Below are positions 17,635-26,233 of a stretch of 64,000 bases of DNA, in pieces. Source of the stretch: DIGJ01 sp041821315 (GTDB lineage: Bacteria > Bacillota > Clostridia > Lachnospirales > Lachnospiraceae); assembly GCA_041821315.1 (NCBI GenBank), contig JBGUEO010000027.1:4288-68287 (forward strand), given 5' to 3'. Position numbers and translations under genes: made by a program. Numbering within the stretch: the stretch's first letter is position 1; every line of letters starts with the position of its first letter. Below the pieces are notes generated by a model. The model searched no databases. It saw only the letters and a program-made list of their open reading frames with translations, and was not told the origin of the DNA.

Positions 17635-18710
17635 GTTTTGAACAGTTATTGGAAGAATCATTAGTAACAATTTATAATGGAGAGGTAGTAGAAGGCTCGG
17701 TAATCGGTGTAAAAGAAGACGAAATCATCTTAAATATTGGCTATAAAGCTGATGGTATTATTACAAGAAGTGAATATACCAATACACCAAATGTAGATTT
17801 AACTACCGTAGTAAAAGTTGGAGAAACAATGCAAGCTAAAGTTCTCAAAGTAAATGATGGTGAAGGACAAGTTCTTCTTACTTACAAGAGATTGGCAGCA
17901 GAAAAAGGAAATAAAAAGTTGGAAGAAGCTTTTGATAAGAAAGAAGTTTTGAAAGCAAAAGTAGCTGCTGTATTAGATGGTGGTTTAAGTGTAATTATCG
18001 ATGAGGCAAGAGTATTTATTCCTGCTAGTTTAGTTTCTGATTCTTATGAAAAAGATTTATCAAAATACAAAGATCAGGAAATTGAGTTTGTTATTAGCGA
18101 ATTCAATCCAAAGAGAAGAAGAATTATCGGGGATCGTAAACAATTATTGCTTGTTAAAAAGAAAGAATTGCAAAAAGAATTATTTGCAAAAATCAAAATT
18201 GGTGATGCAATCGATGGTACGGTTAAGAATGTAACTGATTTTGGAGCATTTATAGATTTAGGTGGTGTAGATGGTTTACTTCATATTTCTGAAATGTCTT
18301 GGGGTCGTGTTGAGAATCCTAAGAAAGTATTTAAAATTGGCGATGAAGTAACCGTTCTGATTAAAGATATTCAGGGCGATAAAGTAGCACTTAGTCTTAA
18401 ATTTGCAGATACAAACCCATGGTTAAATGCAGAAGAAAAATTTGCTGCTGGGACAATTGTAAAAGGTAGAGTTGCTCGTATGACAGATTTTGGAGCATTT
18501 GTTGAATTGGAACCAGGTGTTGATGCATTGCTTCATGTATCGCAGATATCAAAAGATCATGTAGAGAAGCCTTCTGATGTACTGAATGTTTCACAGGAAA
18601 TTGAAGCAAAGATAGTTGATTTTAATCCGGAAGAAAGAAAGATTAGTATTAGTATCAAAGCTTTATTAGCACCAGAAGAAGAAGCACAAGAAACAATGAC
18701 AGAAGAGTAA
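17622..18710 (+). CDS. rpsA: Ribosomal protein S1 homologue with four S1 domains
   Basis: RNA-binding protein of 362 residues. Four OB-fold S1 repeats can be traced at about residues 10-85, 95-170, 190-265 and 275-350; repeats 3 and 4 have the strong signatures TDFGAFIDLGGVDGLLHIS and TDFGAFVELEPGVDALLH. Repeat 2 is the most divergent. E. coli S1 has six repeats, so this is the short Firmicute form. The ATG overlaps the ispH stop, and its ribosome site (AAGGAGG, near 17605) lies inside ispH, so translation is probably coupled. Confidence 0.92.
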   Translation: MSEMSFEQLLEESLVTIYNGEVVEGSVIGVKEDEIILNIGYKADGIITRSEYTNTPNVDLTTVVKVGETMQAKVLKVNDGEGQVLLTYKRLAAEKGNKKLEEAFDKKEVLKAKVAAVLDGGLSVIIDEARVFIPASLVSDSYEKDLSKYKDQEIEFVISEFNPKRRRIIGDRKQLLLVKKKELQKELFAKIKIGDAIDGTVKNVTDFGAFIDLGGVDGLLHISEMSWGRVENPKKVFKIGDEVTVLIKDIQGDKVALSLKFADTNPWLNAEEKFAAGTIVKGRVARMTDFGAFVELEPGVDALLHVSQISKDHVEKPSDVLNVSQEIEAKIVDFNPEERKISISIKALLAPEEEAQETMTEE

Positions 18711-18739
18711 TACAAATTCACATATGAAAGGGTGTTTTT

Positions 18740-19519
18740 ATGACACTTGACTACGAAGGATTTAAAAGTGAAGTATTTCGTTTGACTAAAATTGATTTGA
18801 GCGCATATAAAGAACGTCAAATGAAGCGTAGAATTGATGCTTTAATTGGTAAACATTCAGTGAAAAACTATAATGATTATGTGAGCCTATTGAAAACAGA
18901 TAAGATAGTATTTGATGAATTTGTGAATTACCTTACGATAAATGTATCCGAATTTTATCGTAATCCAGAACAATGGGCAACTTTGGAAAAAGAAATTTTA
19001 CCTCAGTTGTTTGACCGATTTGGAAAGACATTAAAGATATGGAGTGCAGCTTGTTCCACAGGAGATGAACCATACTCTTTAGTTATGTTACTTTCTAAAC
19101 TAATGCCATTAGGCAATATCAAAATTATTGCAACAGACATAGACAAGCAGGTTATTGAAAAAGCAAGACTGGGGCTTTATAATGAGAAAAGCCTAAAAGG
19201 CTTGCCAAAGGAGTTTGTAAAGAATTATTTTACACAAATTAATGAAAAATCGTATCAAATATCCGATAAAATCAAGTCGTGTGTTGAGTTCAAGCAACAT
19301 AATTTGTTGAAAGATTCTTATATTCCTAATTGTGATATGATTGTTTGTCGTAATGTATTAATTTATTTTACAGAAGATGCAAAAAATGAAATTTATACAA
19401 AGTTTAATGGGGCATTAAAAAAAGATGGTATTTTATTTGTAGGAAGTACCGAGCAAATTATTCAACCTCAGAACTTAGGGTATGTAGCTCAAAAATCATT
19501 TTTTTATCGAAAAGCATAA
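18740..19519 (+). CDS. cheR: CheR-type protein-glutamate O-methyltransferase
   Basis: SAM-dependent methyltransferase for chemoreceptor glutamates. The 259 residues have the N-terminal helical CheR_N domain (about 1-70) with YKERQMKRRI, then the catalytic domain with FYRNPEQW, the SAM-binding SAACSTGDEPYSL, and late CRNVLIYF. The start has AAAGGGTG upstream. It follows rpsA by 29 nt and ends at a clear terminator. No other chemotaxis or receptor gene is in the window, so this copy stands apart from a che operon. Confidence 0.93.
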   Translation: MTLDYEGFKSEVFRLTKIDLSAYKERQMKRRIDALIGKHSVKNYNDYVSLLKTDKIVFDEFVNYLTINVSEFYRNPEQWATLEKEILPQLFDRFGKTLKIWSAACSTGDEPYSLVMLLSKLMPLGNIKIIATDIDKQVIEKARLGLYNEKSLKGLPKEFVKNYFTQINEKSYQISDKIKSCVEFKQHNLLKDSYIPNCDMIVCRNVLIYFTEDAKNEIYTKFNGALKKDGILFVGSTEQIIQPQNLGYVAQKSFFYRKA

Positions 19520-19531
19520 GATGGAGATAGG

Positions 19532-19572
19532 AATAAAAGGGTGCGGTTTTATAAACCGTACTCTTATTTTTT
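19532..19572 (+). terminator. Terminator after cheR
   Basis: GGGTGCGGTTT and AAACCGTACTC form the core stem with a TAT loop, extended by AATAA/TTATT, and followed by a T7 run (19566-19573). It ends the flavoprotein-cmk-ispH-rpsA-cheR unit. Confidence 0.8.
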
Positions 19573-19599
19573 TACGCTTGAGGAATTTCAAATTTTATA

Positions 19600-19628
19600 T
19601 TGATTTTTAAGAAGCTATCTAGTATATT
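19600..19628 (+). promoter_or_regulatory. Promoter of the plsX-acpP unit
   Basis: TTGATT (19600-19605) and TATATT (19623-19628) are separated by 17 bases, with about 30 nt from the -10 to the plsX start. No FapR-type palindrome is evident. Confidence 0.65.
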
Positions 19629-19663
19629 ATGTAAGTAGACACAATACTGATTGGAGATAAAAG

Positions 19664-20674
19664 ATGCAAGACTTGGTAAAAGTTGCAGTGGATGCGATGG
19701 GTGGAGATCACGCACCAGTAGAAATTGTGAAAGGCGCTGTGGAAGCTGTAAATGAAAGTAAAGAAATTAAAGTATTTTTAGTAGGAAAACAAGAAACAAT
19801 AAAAAATGAGCTGAAAAATTATAGTTACGACCAAGAGCGCATTGAAATTGTTTCGGCGGAAGACGTGATTACCAATGATGAAGCACCGGTCATGGCAATT
19901 CGACGAAAAAAAGATTCTTCTATTGTAGTTGCCCTCAATTTAATGAAACATGGAGGAGCAGACGCATTTGTATCTGCGGGTAGTACAGGAGCAGTTTTAG
20001 TTGGAGGACAACTGATTGCAGGAAGAATTAAAGGAGTGGAACGACCACCTCTTGCCCCTCTGATTCCTACAATTAACGGCGTTTCTTTATTAATAGATTG
20101 TGGTGCCAATGTGGATGCAAGACCATCTCATCTGGTGCAGTTTGCAAAAATGGGATCCATTTATATGGAGCACGTTGTTGGAATCTCAAATCCAAAGGTT
20201 GCAATTGTAAATATTGGCGCAGAAGAAGAAAAGGGAAATATGTTAGTGAAAGAAACATATCCTTTGCTAAAAAATTGTAAGGAAATTAATTTTGTTGGAA
20301 GTATTGAAGCAAGAAATATTCCATACGGGGAAGCGGATGTTATTGTGTGCGAAGCTTTTACTGGAAATGTAATCTTGAAGCTATACGAAGGATTAGGCGG
20401 AGCTTTGGTTGAGAAAATTAAAGGGGGAATGATGACAAATTTTCGAAGTAAAATAGGAGCTCTTTTAGTAAAACCAGCGCTGAAGAAAACGTTAAAAACA
20501 TTTGATGCCTCAGAATATGGTGGAGCACCAATGCTAGGTTTAAATGGTCTTGTGGTTAAGACACACGGAAGTTCAAAGAGTAATGAAATTAAAAATTCTA
20601 TTATTCAGTGTATATCCTTTAAAAAACAAAACATAAATGATAAAATTAAAAATAATATTACAATAAATGAATAG
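19664..20674 (+). CDS. plsX: Phosphate acyltransferase PlsX
   Basis: Converts acyl-ACP to acyl-phosphate, the donor for glycerolipid synthesis. The 336-residue sequence opens with VKVAVDAMGGDHAP, a family hallmark, and has SAGSTGAVLVGG near residue 105 and CEAFTGNVILKLYEG near residue 235. The ATG follows GGAGATAA. acpP follows after 15 nt, providing the carrier protein that PlsX works with. A promoter at 19600-19628 starts the unit. Confidence 0.96.
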   Translation: MQDLVKVAVDAMGGDHAPVEIVKGAVEAVNESKEIKVFLVGKQETIKNELKNYSYDQERIEIVSAEDVITNDEAPVMAIRRKKDSSIVVALNLMKHGGADAFVSAGSTGAVLVGGQLIAGRIKGVERPPLAPLIPTINGVSLLIDCGANVDARPSHLVQFAKMGSIYMEHVVGISNPKVAIVNIGAEEEKGNMLVKETYPLLKNCKEINFVGSIEARNIPYGEADVIVCEAFTGNVILKLYEGLGGALVEKIKGGMMTNFRSKIGALLVKPALKKTLKTFDASEYGGAPMLGLNGLVVKTHGSSKSNEIKNSIIQCISFKKQNINDKIKNNITINE

Positions 20675-20689
20675 AGAAAGGTGATTATT

Positions 20690-20920
20690 ATGGAATTTGA
20701 AAAATTACAAAAAATAATTGGTGAAGTTCTAAATATTGAAGCAGCCGAGATTAAAATGGAAACGACATTTGTGGATGATTTGGGTGCAGATTCTTTGGAT
20801 GTGTTCCAGATTATTATGGGAATTGAAGAAGAATTTGATATCGAAATAGCCAATGAAGAAGCTGAAAATATTATCACAGTAGGTGATGCAATAGATCAGA
20901 TTAAGAATGCACTGAGCTAA
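20690..20920 (+). CDS. acpP: Acyl carrier protein
   Basis: A 76-residue acidic helical carrier protein. The phosphopantetheine attachment site is Ser35 in GADSLD, matching the usual DSL motif near position 36. ATG 20690 is used rather than GTG 20681 because AGAAAGGTGA then lies at normal distance. It is the only fatty-acid-type gene here besides plsX. Confidence 0.96.
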   Translation: MEFEKLQKIIGEVLNIEAAEIKMETTFVDDLGADSLDVFQIIMGIEEEFDIEIANEEAENIITVGDAIDQIKNALS

Positions 20921-20963
20921 TACATTTTGAAATAGAAGAGTGAACGACATGTAGAATAAAAAT

Positions 20964-21004
20964 AAATTCAGTCAATTGGCAATTGCCGATTGACTGAATT
21001 TTTA
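20964..21004 (+). terminator. Hairpin terminator between acpP and rnc
   Basis: AAATTCAGTCAAT pairs perfectly with ATTGACTGAATTT around GGCAATTGCC, which itself can pair, and a T5 run follows. It ends only 13 nt before the rnc start, and I see no promoter between hairpin and rnc, so rnc-smc-ftsY must depend on read-through or on a promoter within or before acpP. Confidence 0.75.
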
Positions 21005-21016
21005 GGGAGATAACGA

Positions 21017-21730
21017 ATGGCAAATTTAAAAGAGAAATTAAAAAACTTTCAAGACACAATCAAGTATTATTTTAACAATCAAAATCTTTTGAAACAGGCA
21101 TTGATGCATAGTTCCTATGCGAATGAAAAGCATATGAATAAGCTTGCAAATAATGAACGTTTGGAATTTTTGGGAGATGCGGTACTTGAGCTAGTTTCAA
21201 GTGAGTATATTTATGGAAAAAATAAATTAATGCATGAAGGAGAACTTACGAAGCTTCGGGCAAGTATGGTATGTGAACCAACCCTTGCTATGTGCGCAAA
21301 AGAAATTAATTTGGGAGATTATTTACTTCTTGGAAAAGGAGAAGATGCAACGGGTGGAAGATATAGAAATTCCATTCTTTCAGATGCACTCGAAGCGACG
21401 ATAGGAGCAATCTATTTAGATGGTGGTTTTACTAATGCAAAAGAATTTATCAATCATTTTATTTTAGATGATATGGATAATAAAAAACTCTTTTATGATA
21501 GTAAGACCATCTTGCAAGAAATCATACAAGGAATGTCAAAAGAAGTACTGTGCTATCAATTAGTTGGTGAGGAAGGACCTGACCATAATAAGAAATTTAC
21601 CATAGAGGCAATGCTCGGGGATGAAAAATTGTCTGTTGGCGTTGGAAGAACAAAAAAATCTGCGGAACAACAAGCAGCTTATAAGGCAATTCTTGAATTA
21701 CAGGCGAATCAAAGAGATAGGAGTCTATAA
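21017..21730 (+). CDS. rnc: Ribonuclease III
   Basis: Double-strand-specific endoribonuclease that processes rRNA precursors. The 237 residues contain the catalytic signature NERLEFLGDAVLEL (about 44-57), the second acidic cluster SDALEATIGAIYLD, and a C-terminal dsRNA-binding domain ending with KKSAEQQAAYKAILEL. It has AGGGAGAT before the ATG. Its TAA shares one base with the smc ATG (TAATG), and the rnc-smc-ftsY order is conserved in Firmicutes. Confidence 0.97.
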   Translation: MANLKEKLKNFQDTIKYYFNNQNLLKQALMHSSYANEKHMNKLANNERLEFLGDAVLELVSSEYIYGKNKLMHEGELTKLRASMVCEPTLAMCAKEINLGDYLLLGKGEDATGGRYRNSILSDALEATIGAIYLDGGFTNAKEFINHFILDDMDNKKLFYDSKTILQEIIQGMSKEVLCYQLVGEEGPDHNKKFTIEAMLGDEKLSVGVGRTKKSAEQQAAYKAILELQANQRDRSL

Positions 21731-24700
21731 TGTATTTAAAAAGTATTGAAGTTCATGGTTTTAAGTCCTTTGCTCATAAACTGGTGTTTGAATTTCATAA
21801 TGGAATTACCGCAATTGTGGGACCGAATGGAAGCGGAAAAAGTAATGTAGCGGATGCTGTCAGGTGGGTACTAGGTGAACAAAGCGCAAAGCAGCTTCGC
21901 GGAAGTAAGATGGAAGATGTTATTTTTTCTGGTACAGAACTTAAAAGACCACAAGGATTTGCATATGTTGCAATTACGCTAGACAATTTGGATCATAAGC
22001 TTGCAACAGAATATGAAGAAGTAACGGTAGCAAGAAGAGTCTATCGATCGGGTGAGAGTGAATATTTAATCAATGGGAGTCATTGTAGATTACGTGATGT
22101 ACAAGAACTATTTTTAGATACAGGTATTGGAAAAGAAGGATACTCAATCATAGGGCAGGGTCAAATTGATAAGATTTTGAGTGGAAGACCAGAAGAGAGA
22201 AGAGAGCTTTTTGATGAAGCAGCTGGTATTGTGAAATTTAAAAAAAGAAAAGCAAGTGCTCAAAAGAATTTAGAGTTAGAACAGCAGAATTTGTGCCGCA
22301 TTCACGATATTTTAAGTGAACTTGAAAAACAGATTGATCCGCTTGAAAAGCAGTCACTTGTAGCAAGGGAATATTTAGGGTTACGGGATGAATTAAAGCA
22401 ATTCGATGTTACGATGTTTTTGATGGAGTATGATCGAATTCATTCCGATCTTCAGGATATAGAAGCTAAGAGTAAGATAGCTGAAAAGGATATAGAAGAA
22501 TCTAGGGCAAACTATGAGGCGACAAAAGAGGAATATGAAAAGCTAGAGCAAACATTAACTAAGTTAAATGTTCGCTTGGATGAAAAGAAAAATGATTCAA
22601 GTGAGAGTAAAATAAAGAAAGAAAAATTAGAAGGTGAAGTTAAGGTTCTAAACGAGCAGATAATAGCGACAAGACAAAACCGGGACCATTATAAAGAACG
22701 TGTTGCTTTCGTAGAAAATGAAATCAAAACTAAATCAAAACAATTAAAAGAATATCAAGATAAAAGAGATTCAATGAAACATGCGCTTTCCGAAATTAAT
22801 GTGGGACAAAAGCAAGAAGAGGAAAAGTTTTTGGCTTTGCAGGAAAAAATCGAAGAAAATCGTAAGAGCATTGAAATTTTTAATGCTGAAATTATTGACT
22901 CCTTGAACGAAAGTGCTACTATTAAATCTAGACTTCAACACTTTGAAACGATACTAGAACAAAGTAATATAAAAAAAGCTGAATTGAATCAGCGTCTTTT
23001 GCAAAATAAAAGTAATGAATTAGCATTTGAAGCAAACATTGAAAAGAAATTAGAGTCTTTACTCACTATATCAGAATCAATCCGTGTGATTCAGTCAAAT
23101 AACGAAGTATTTGAAAATGACAAGAGGACAATGGCAAATGAACTGCTTCAATTGCAGGAAGAAAAGAATCAAAGCTTTAGAGAATATCATAGAGAGCAGT
23201 CACAGTTAGATTCCTTAAAAAATATTACAGAACGCTATGATGGATATGGACAAAGTATTAAGAGAGTTATGGAACAAAAGAAAAACAATTTTGGAATTAT
23301 AGGAGTTGTTGCAGATATCATTAAAGTGGAAAAAAGCTATGAGGTCGCAATTGAAACAGCGCTTGGCGGAAGTATTCAAAATATTGTTACCGATAATGAG
23401 GGAACTGCCAAGAAATTAATTGAGTTTTTAAAGCATAATAAATATGGTCGAGCTACCTTTTTGCCACTTACTACAATTTCCAATCGTGGCAGTTTTCGAG
23501 AACCAGCGGTTTTAACGGAAGTGGGAGTCATTGGCTTAGCAAGTTCGTTGATTCAGGCAGATAAGAAATTTGATACGCTAATGGAGTACCTTCTGGGAAA
23601 AATTTTAGTAGTTGATGATATGGATCATGCAATTGCAATTGCAAAAAAATATCATCAGTCAATACGTATGGTTACGATTGAAGGCGATTTAATCAATCCC
23701 GGGGGATCTATGTCGGGTGGAGCTTATAAAAATTCCAGTAATTTGTTGAGTCGGCGTCGTGAGATGGAGACTCTGGAAGAAAAGATTGTTGAGAACGCAG
23801 AAAAAATAAAAATTTTAGAAAAGAAAGAACAAAAAAATCAACTGGAAGCAAAAAAACTGCAAGCAATGATAGAGGAAAATAAAGGAAAACTGCAAGAATT
23901 TTTTATTGAGCAAAATACAGCAAAAATGAAATATGATCAAGTGCTGTTGGAACAAAATAATAATCAATTGTCTCTGGATGAAATTAAAAGGGAAAATATG
24001 GAGCTTGAAGGACAAGCACGGGAACTGAAAGATGCGATTCGTACGCTCAATGAAACGCTGCAAATGAATCATGAAAGGGCAAAACAAAACAAGAGTAAAA
24101 TAGAAATATCCAATCAGTCAATGGAAGAAATGAAAGAAGTAGAAGTCAATCAGAGGAGGATTGTAGAGGAGTTAAAGCTTTCTTATTCTACCAAAGAGCA
24201 AAGCGGTCAATTTATAATTGAAAATATGGAGCGGATTCAAAACGAAATAAATAAACTGTCTATCGATTTAGAAGGACTTCTTGATAGCATGTTAGATGGG
24301 AATACACAGTCGATGGAACGAGAGGAAGCAATCGCAACGGTAAGAGAGACTGTTTTGGAATTTGATGAACGGATTGCTTCGTTGGATAAAGAAATATCAG
24401 AAATTATCAAAGAAAAAGAAGAAATTGAGAAAGACCACAAAGAATTCTTTTCAAAGAGAGAAAATTTATCGCTTCATATGAATGAATTGGATAAAGAAGG
24501 ATTTCGATTGAATAATCAAAAAGAAAAATTCGTGGAGCAATTAGATAATCAAATAAATTATATGTGGGAAGAATATGAACTCACTTATAGCAATGCATAT
24601 AGCTTGAAAATAGAAACTCAATTAAGTTATACGCAGATGAAAAAGTTGGTGGGCGAATTAAAAAGCAGGATTCGTGCATTAGGAGATGTTAATGTAAATG

Positions 24701-25290
24701 CCATTGAAGATTATAAGAGTATGTTCGATCGTTTTAACCTTTTGAAGACCCAGCATGATGATTTGATCAAATCAGAAGAAGCATTAACGAAGATTATTGG
24801 GGAACTCGATGAGGAAATGAGAAAACAGTTTTCCTTTAAATTTCAAGAGATCAAAAAGCAATTTGATCTTGTATTTAAGGAAATGTTCGGCGGGGGAAAA
24901 GGAACCATTGAATTGGTAGAAGAGGAAGATATATTAGATGCTGGTATTCGAATTATTGCGCAGCCACCAGGAAAGAAACTTCAAAACATGATGCAGCTTT
25001 CTGGTGGAGAAAAAGCATTAACTGCGATTTCTTTGTTGTTTGCAATTCAGAATTTGAAGCCATCTCCGTTTTGCTTATTAGATGAAATTGAGGCAGCCTT
25101 AGACGATTCGAATGTTTCTCGTTTTGCAAAGTACTTACATAAGCTTACGAAGGATACACAGTTTATTGTAATTACACATCGTCGTGGTACTATGGCGGCG
25201 GCAGATCGTTTATATGGAATTACAATGCAGGAAAAAGGGGTATCGACATTGGTATCAGTTAATTTACTAGAAGATGACTTAGAAAAATAG
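21730..25290 (+). CDS. smc: Chromosome segregation protein SMC
   Basis: Condensin ATPase that compacts and helps separate the chromosome. The 1186-residue product shows an N-terminal ATPase head with Walker A GPNGSGKSN (about 32-40), long coiled coils (about 170-500 and 670-1010), a hinge between about 510 and 660 containing GGSIQNIVTD, and the C-terminal head with signature LSGGEKALTAIS and Walker B CLLDEIEAALDD. Length is standard. The ScpA/ScpB partner genes are not in this window. Confidence 0.98.
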   Translation: MYLKSIEVHGFKSFAHKLVFEFHNGITAIVGPNGSGKSNVADAVRWVLGEQSAKQLRGSKMEDVIFSGTELKRPQGFAYVAITLDNLDHKLATEYEEVTVARRVYRSGESEYLINGSHCRLRDVQELFLDTGIGKEGYSIIGQGQIDKILSGRPEERRELFDEAAGIVKFKKRKASAQKNLELEQQNLCRIHDILSELEKQIDPLEKQSLVAREYLGLRDELKQFDVTMFLMEYDRIHSDLQDIEAKSKIAEKDIEESRANYEATKEEYEKLEQTLTKLNVRLDEKKNDSSESKIKKEKLEGEVKVLNEQIIATRQNRDHYKERVAFVENEIKTKSKQLKEYQDKRDSMKHALSEINVGQKQEEEKFLALQEKIEENRKSIEIFNAEIIDSLNESATIKSRLQHFETILEQSNIKKAELNQRLLQNKSNELAFEANIEKKLESLLTISESIRVIQSNNEVFENDKRTMANELLQLQEEKNQSFREYHREQSQLDSLKNITERYDGYGQSIKRVMEQKKNNFGIIGVVADIIKVEKSYEVAIETALGGSIQNIVTDNEGTAKKLIEFLKHNKYGRATFLPLTTISNRGSFREPAVLTEVGVIGLASSLIQADKKFDTLMEYLLGKILVVDDMDHAIAIAKKYHQSIRMVTIEGDLINPGGSMSGGAYKNSSNLLSRRREMETLEEKIVENAEKIKILEKKEQKNQLEAKKLQAMIEENKGKLQEFFIEQNTAKMKYDQVLLEQNNNQLSLDEIKRENMELEGQARELKDAIRTLNETLQMNHERAKQNKSKIEISNQSMEEMKEVEVNQRRIVEELKLSYSTKEQSGQFIIENMERIQNEINKLSIDLEGLLDSMLDGNTQSMEREEAIATVRETVLEFDERIASLDKEISEIIKEKEEIEKDHKEFFSKRENLSLHMNELDKEGFRLNNQKEKFVEQLDNQINYMWEEYELTYSNAYSLKIETQLSYTQMKKLVGELKSRIRALGDVNVNAIEDYKSMFDRFNLLKTQHDDLIKSEEALTKIIGELDEEMRKQFSFKFQEIKKQFDLVFKEMFGGGKGTIELVEEEDILDAGIRIIAQPPGKKLQNMMQLSGGEKALTAISLLFAIQNLKPSPFCLLDEIEAALDDSNVSRFAKYLHKLTKDTQFIVITHRRGTMAAADRLYGITMQEKGVSTLVSVNLLEDDLEK

Positions 25291-25299
25291 GAGGCATAT

Positions 25300-26229
25300 A
25301 TGGGAGAAAAGAAAGGCTTTTTTAGCAGACTCGTGTCTGGATTAACAAAAACAAGAGATAGTATTATTTCTGGAATCGATGGTATTTTTAATGGGTTTTC
25401 CAATATTGATGAAGACTTTTATGAAGAATTAGAAGAAATTTTAATAATGGCAGATATAGGAGTAAATACGACATCTGCTATTATTGAAGATTTGCAAAAA
25501 AAGGTGAAAGAACAAAATGTTAAGGAACCGAAAGAATGTAAGGAACTTTTAATTGAAAGTATAAAAGCACAGATGTCATTGCAAGAAACGGCATATGAAT
25601 TTGAAAATCAAAAATCAGTGGTAATGCTAATTGGAGTTAATGGAGTTGGCAAAACGACCTCCGTTGGAAAACTTGCAGGGCAACTAAAAGAGATGGGGAA
25701 AAAGGTAATTGTTGCAGCAGCCGATACATTTCGTGCAGGAGCGATTGAGCAGCTTACCGAATGGGCACATCGCGCGGGAGTTGAAATCATTGCACAACAA
25801 GAGGGCTCGGATCCGGCAGCGGTTGTATACGATGCCGTTACAGCGGCAAAATCAAGAAATACGGATATTTTGATTTGTGATACAGCTGGAAGACTTCATA
25901 ATAAGAAAAATTTAATGGAAGAACTTCGTAAAATCAATCGTATTGTCGAACGGGAATATCCCGAAGCGTTTCGTGAGACGTTGGTTGTATTAGATGGAAC
26001 AACGGGACAAAATGCATTAGCACAAGCAAAGCAATTTAATGAAGTTGCAGAAATTACTGGAATTATATTAACAAAACTTGATGGAACTGCAAAGGGTGGT
26101 ATTGCGATTGCAATTCAGTCTGAACTAGGAATTCCAGTGAAATACATTGGAATAGGAGAACATATTGATGATTTACAAAAATTTGATGCAGATGAGTTTG
26201 TAAACGCTTTGTTTAACGGAGGAGAATAA
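25300..26229 (+). CDS. ftsY: Signal recognition particle receptor FtsY
   Basis: SRP-type GTPase that docks the signal recognition particle at the membrane. The 309 residues carry the N domain (about 1-95), then the GTPase motifs GVNGVGKTT (G1), DTFRAGAIEQL, DTAGRL (G3) and TKLDGTAKGG (G4). The acidic N-terminal A domain of enteric FtsY is absent, as in most Firmicutes. GGAGG precedes the ATG. The next gene starts 5 nt after the stop. Confidence 0.97.
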   Translation: MGEKKGFFSRLVSGLTKTRDSIISGIDGIFNGFSNIDEDFYEELEEILIMADIGVNTTSAIIEDLQKKVKEQNVKEPKECKELLIESIKAQMSLQETAYEFENQKSVVMLIGVNGVGKTTSVGKLAGQLKEMGKKVIVAAADTFRAGAIEQLTEWAHRAGVEIIAQQEGSDPAAVVYDAVTAAKSRNTDILICDTAGRLHNKKNLMEELRKINRIVEREYPEAFRETLVVLDGTTGQNALAQAKQFNEVAEITGIILTKLDGTAKGGIAIAIQSELGIPVKYIGIGEHIDDLQKFDADEFVNALFNGGE

Positions 26230-26233
26230 AATT

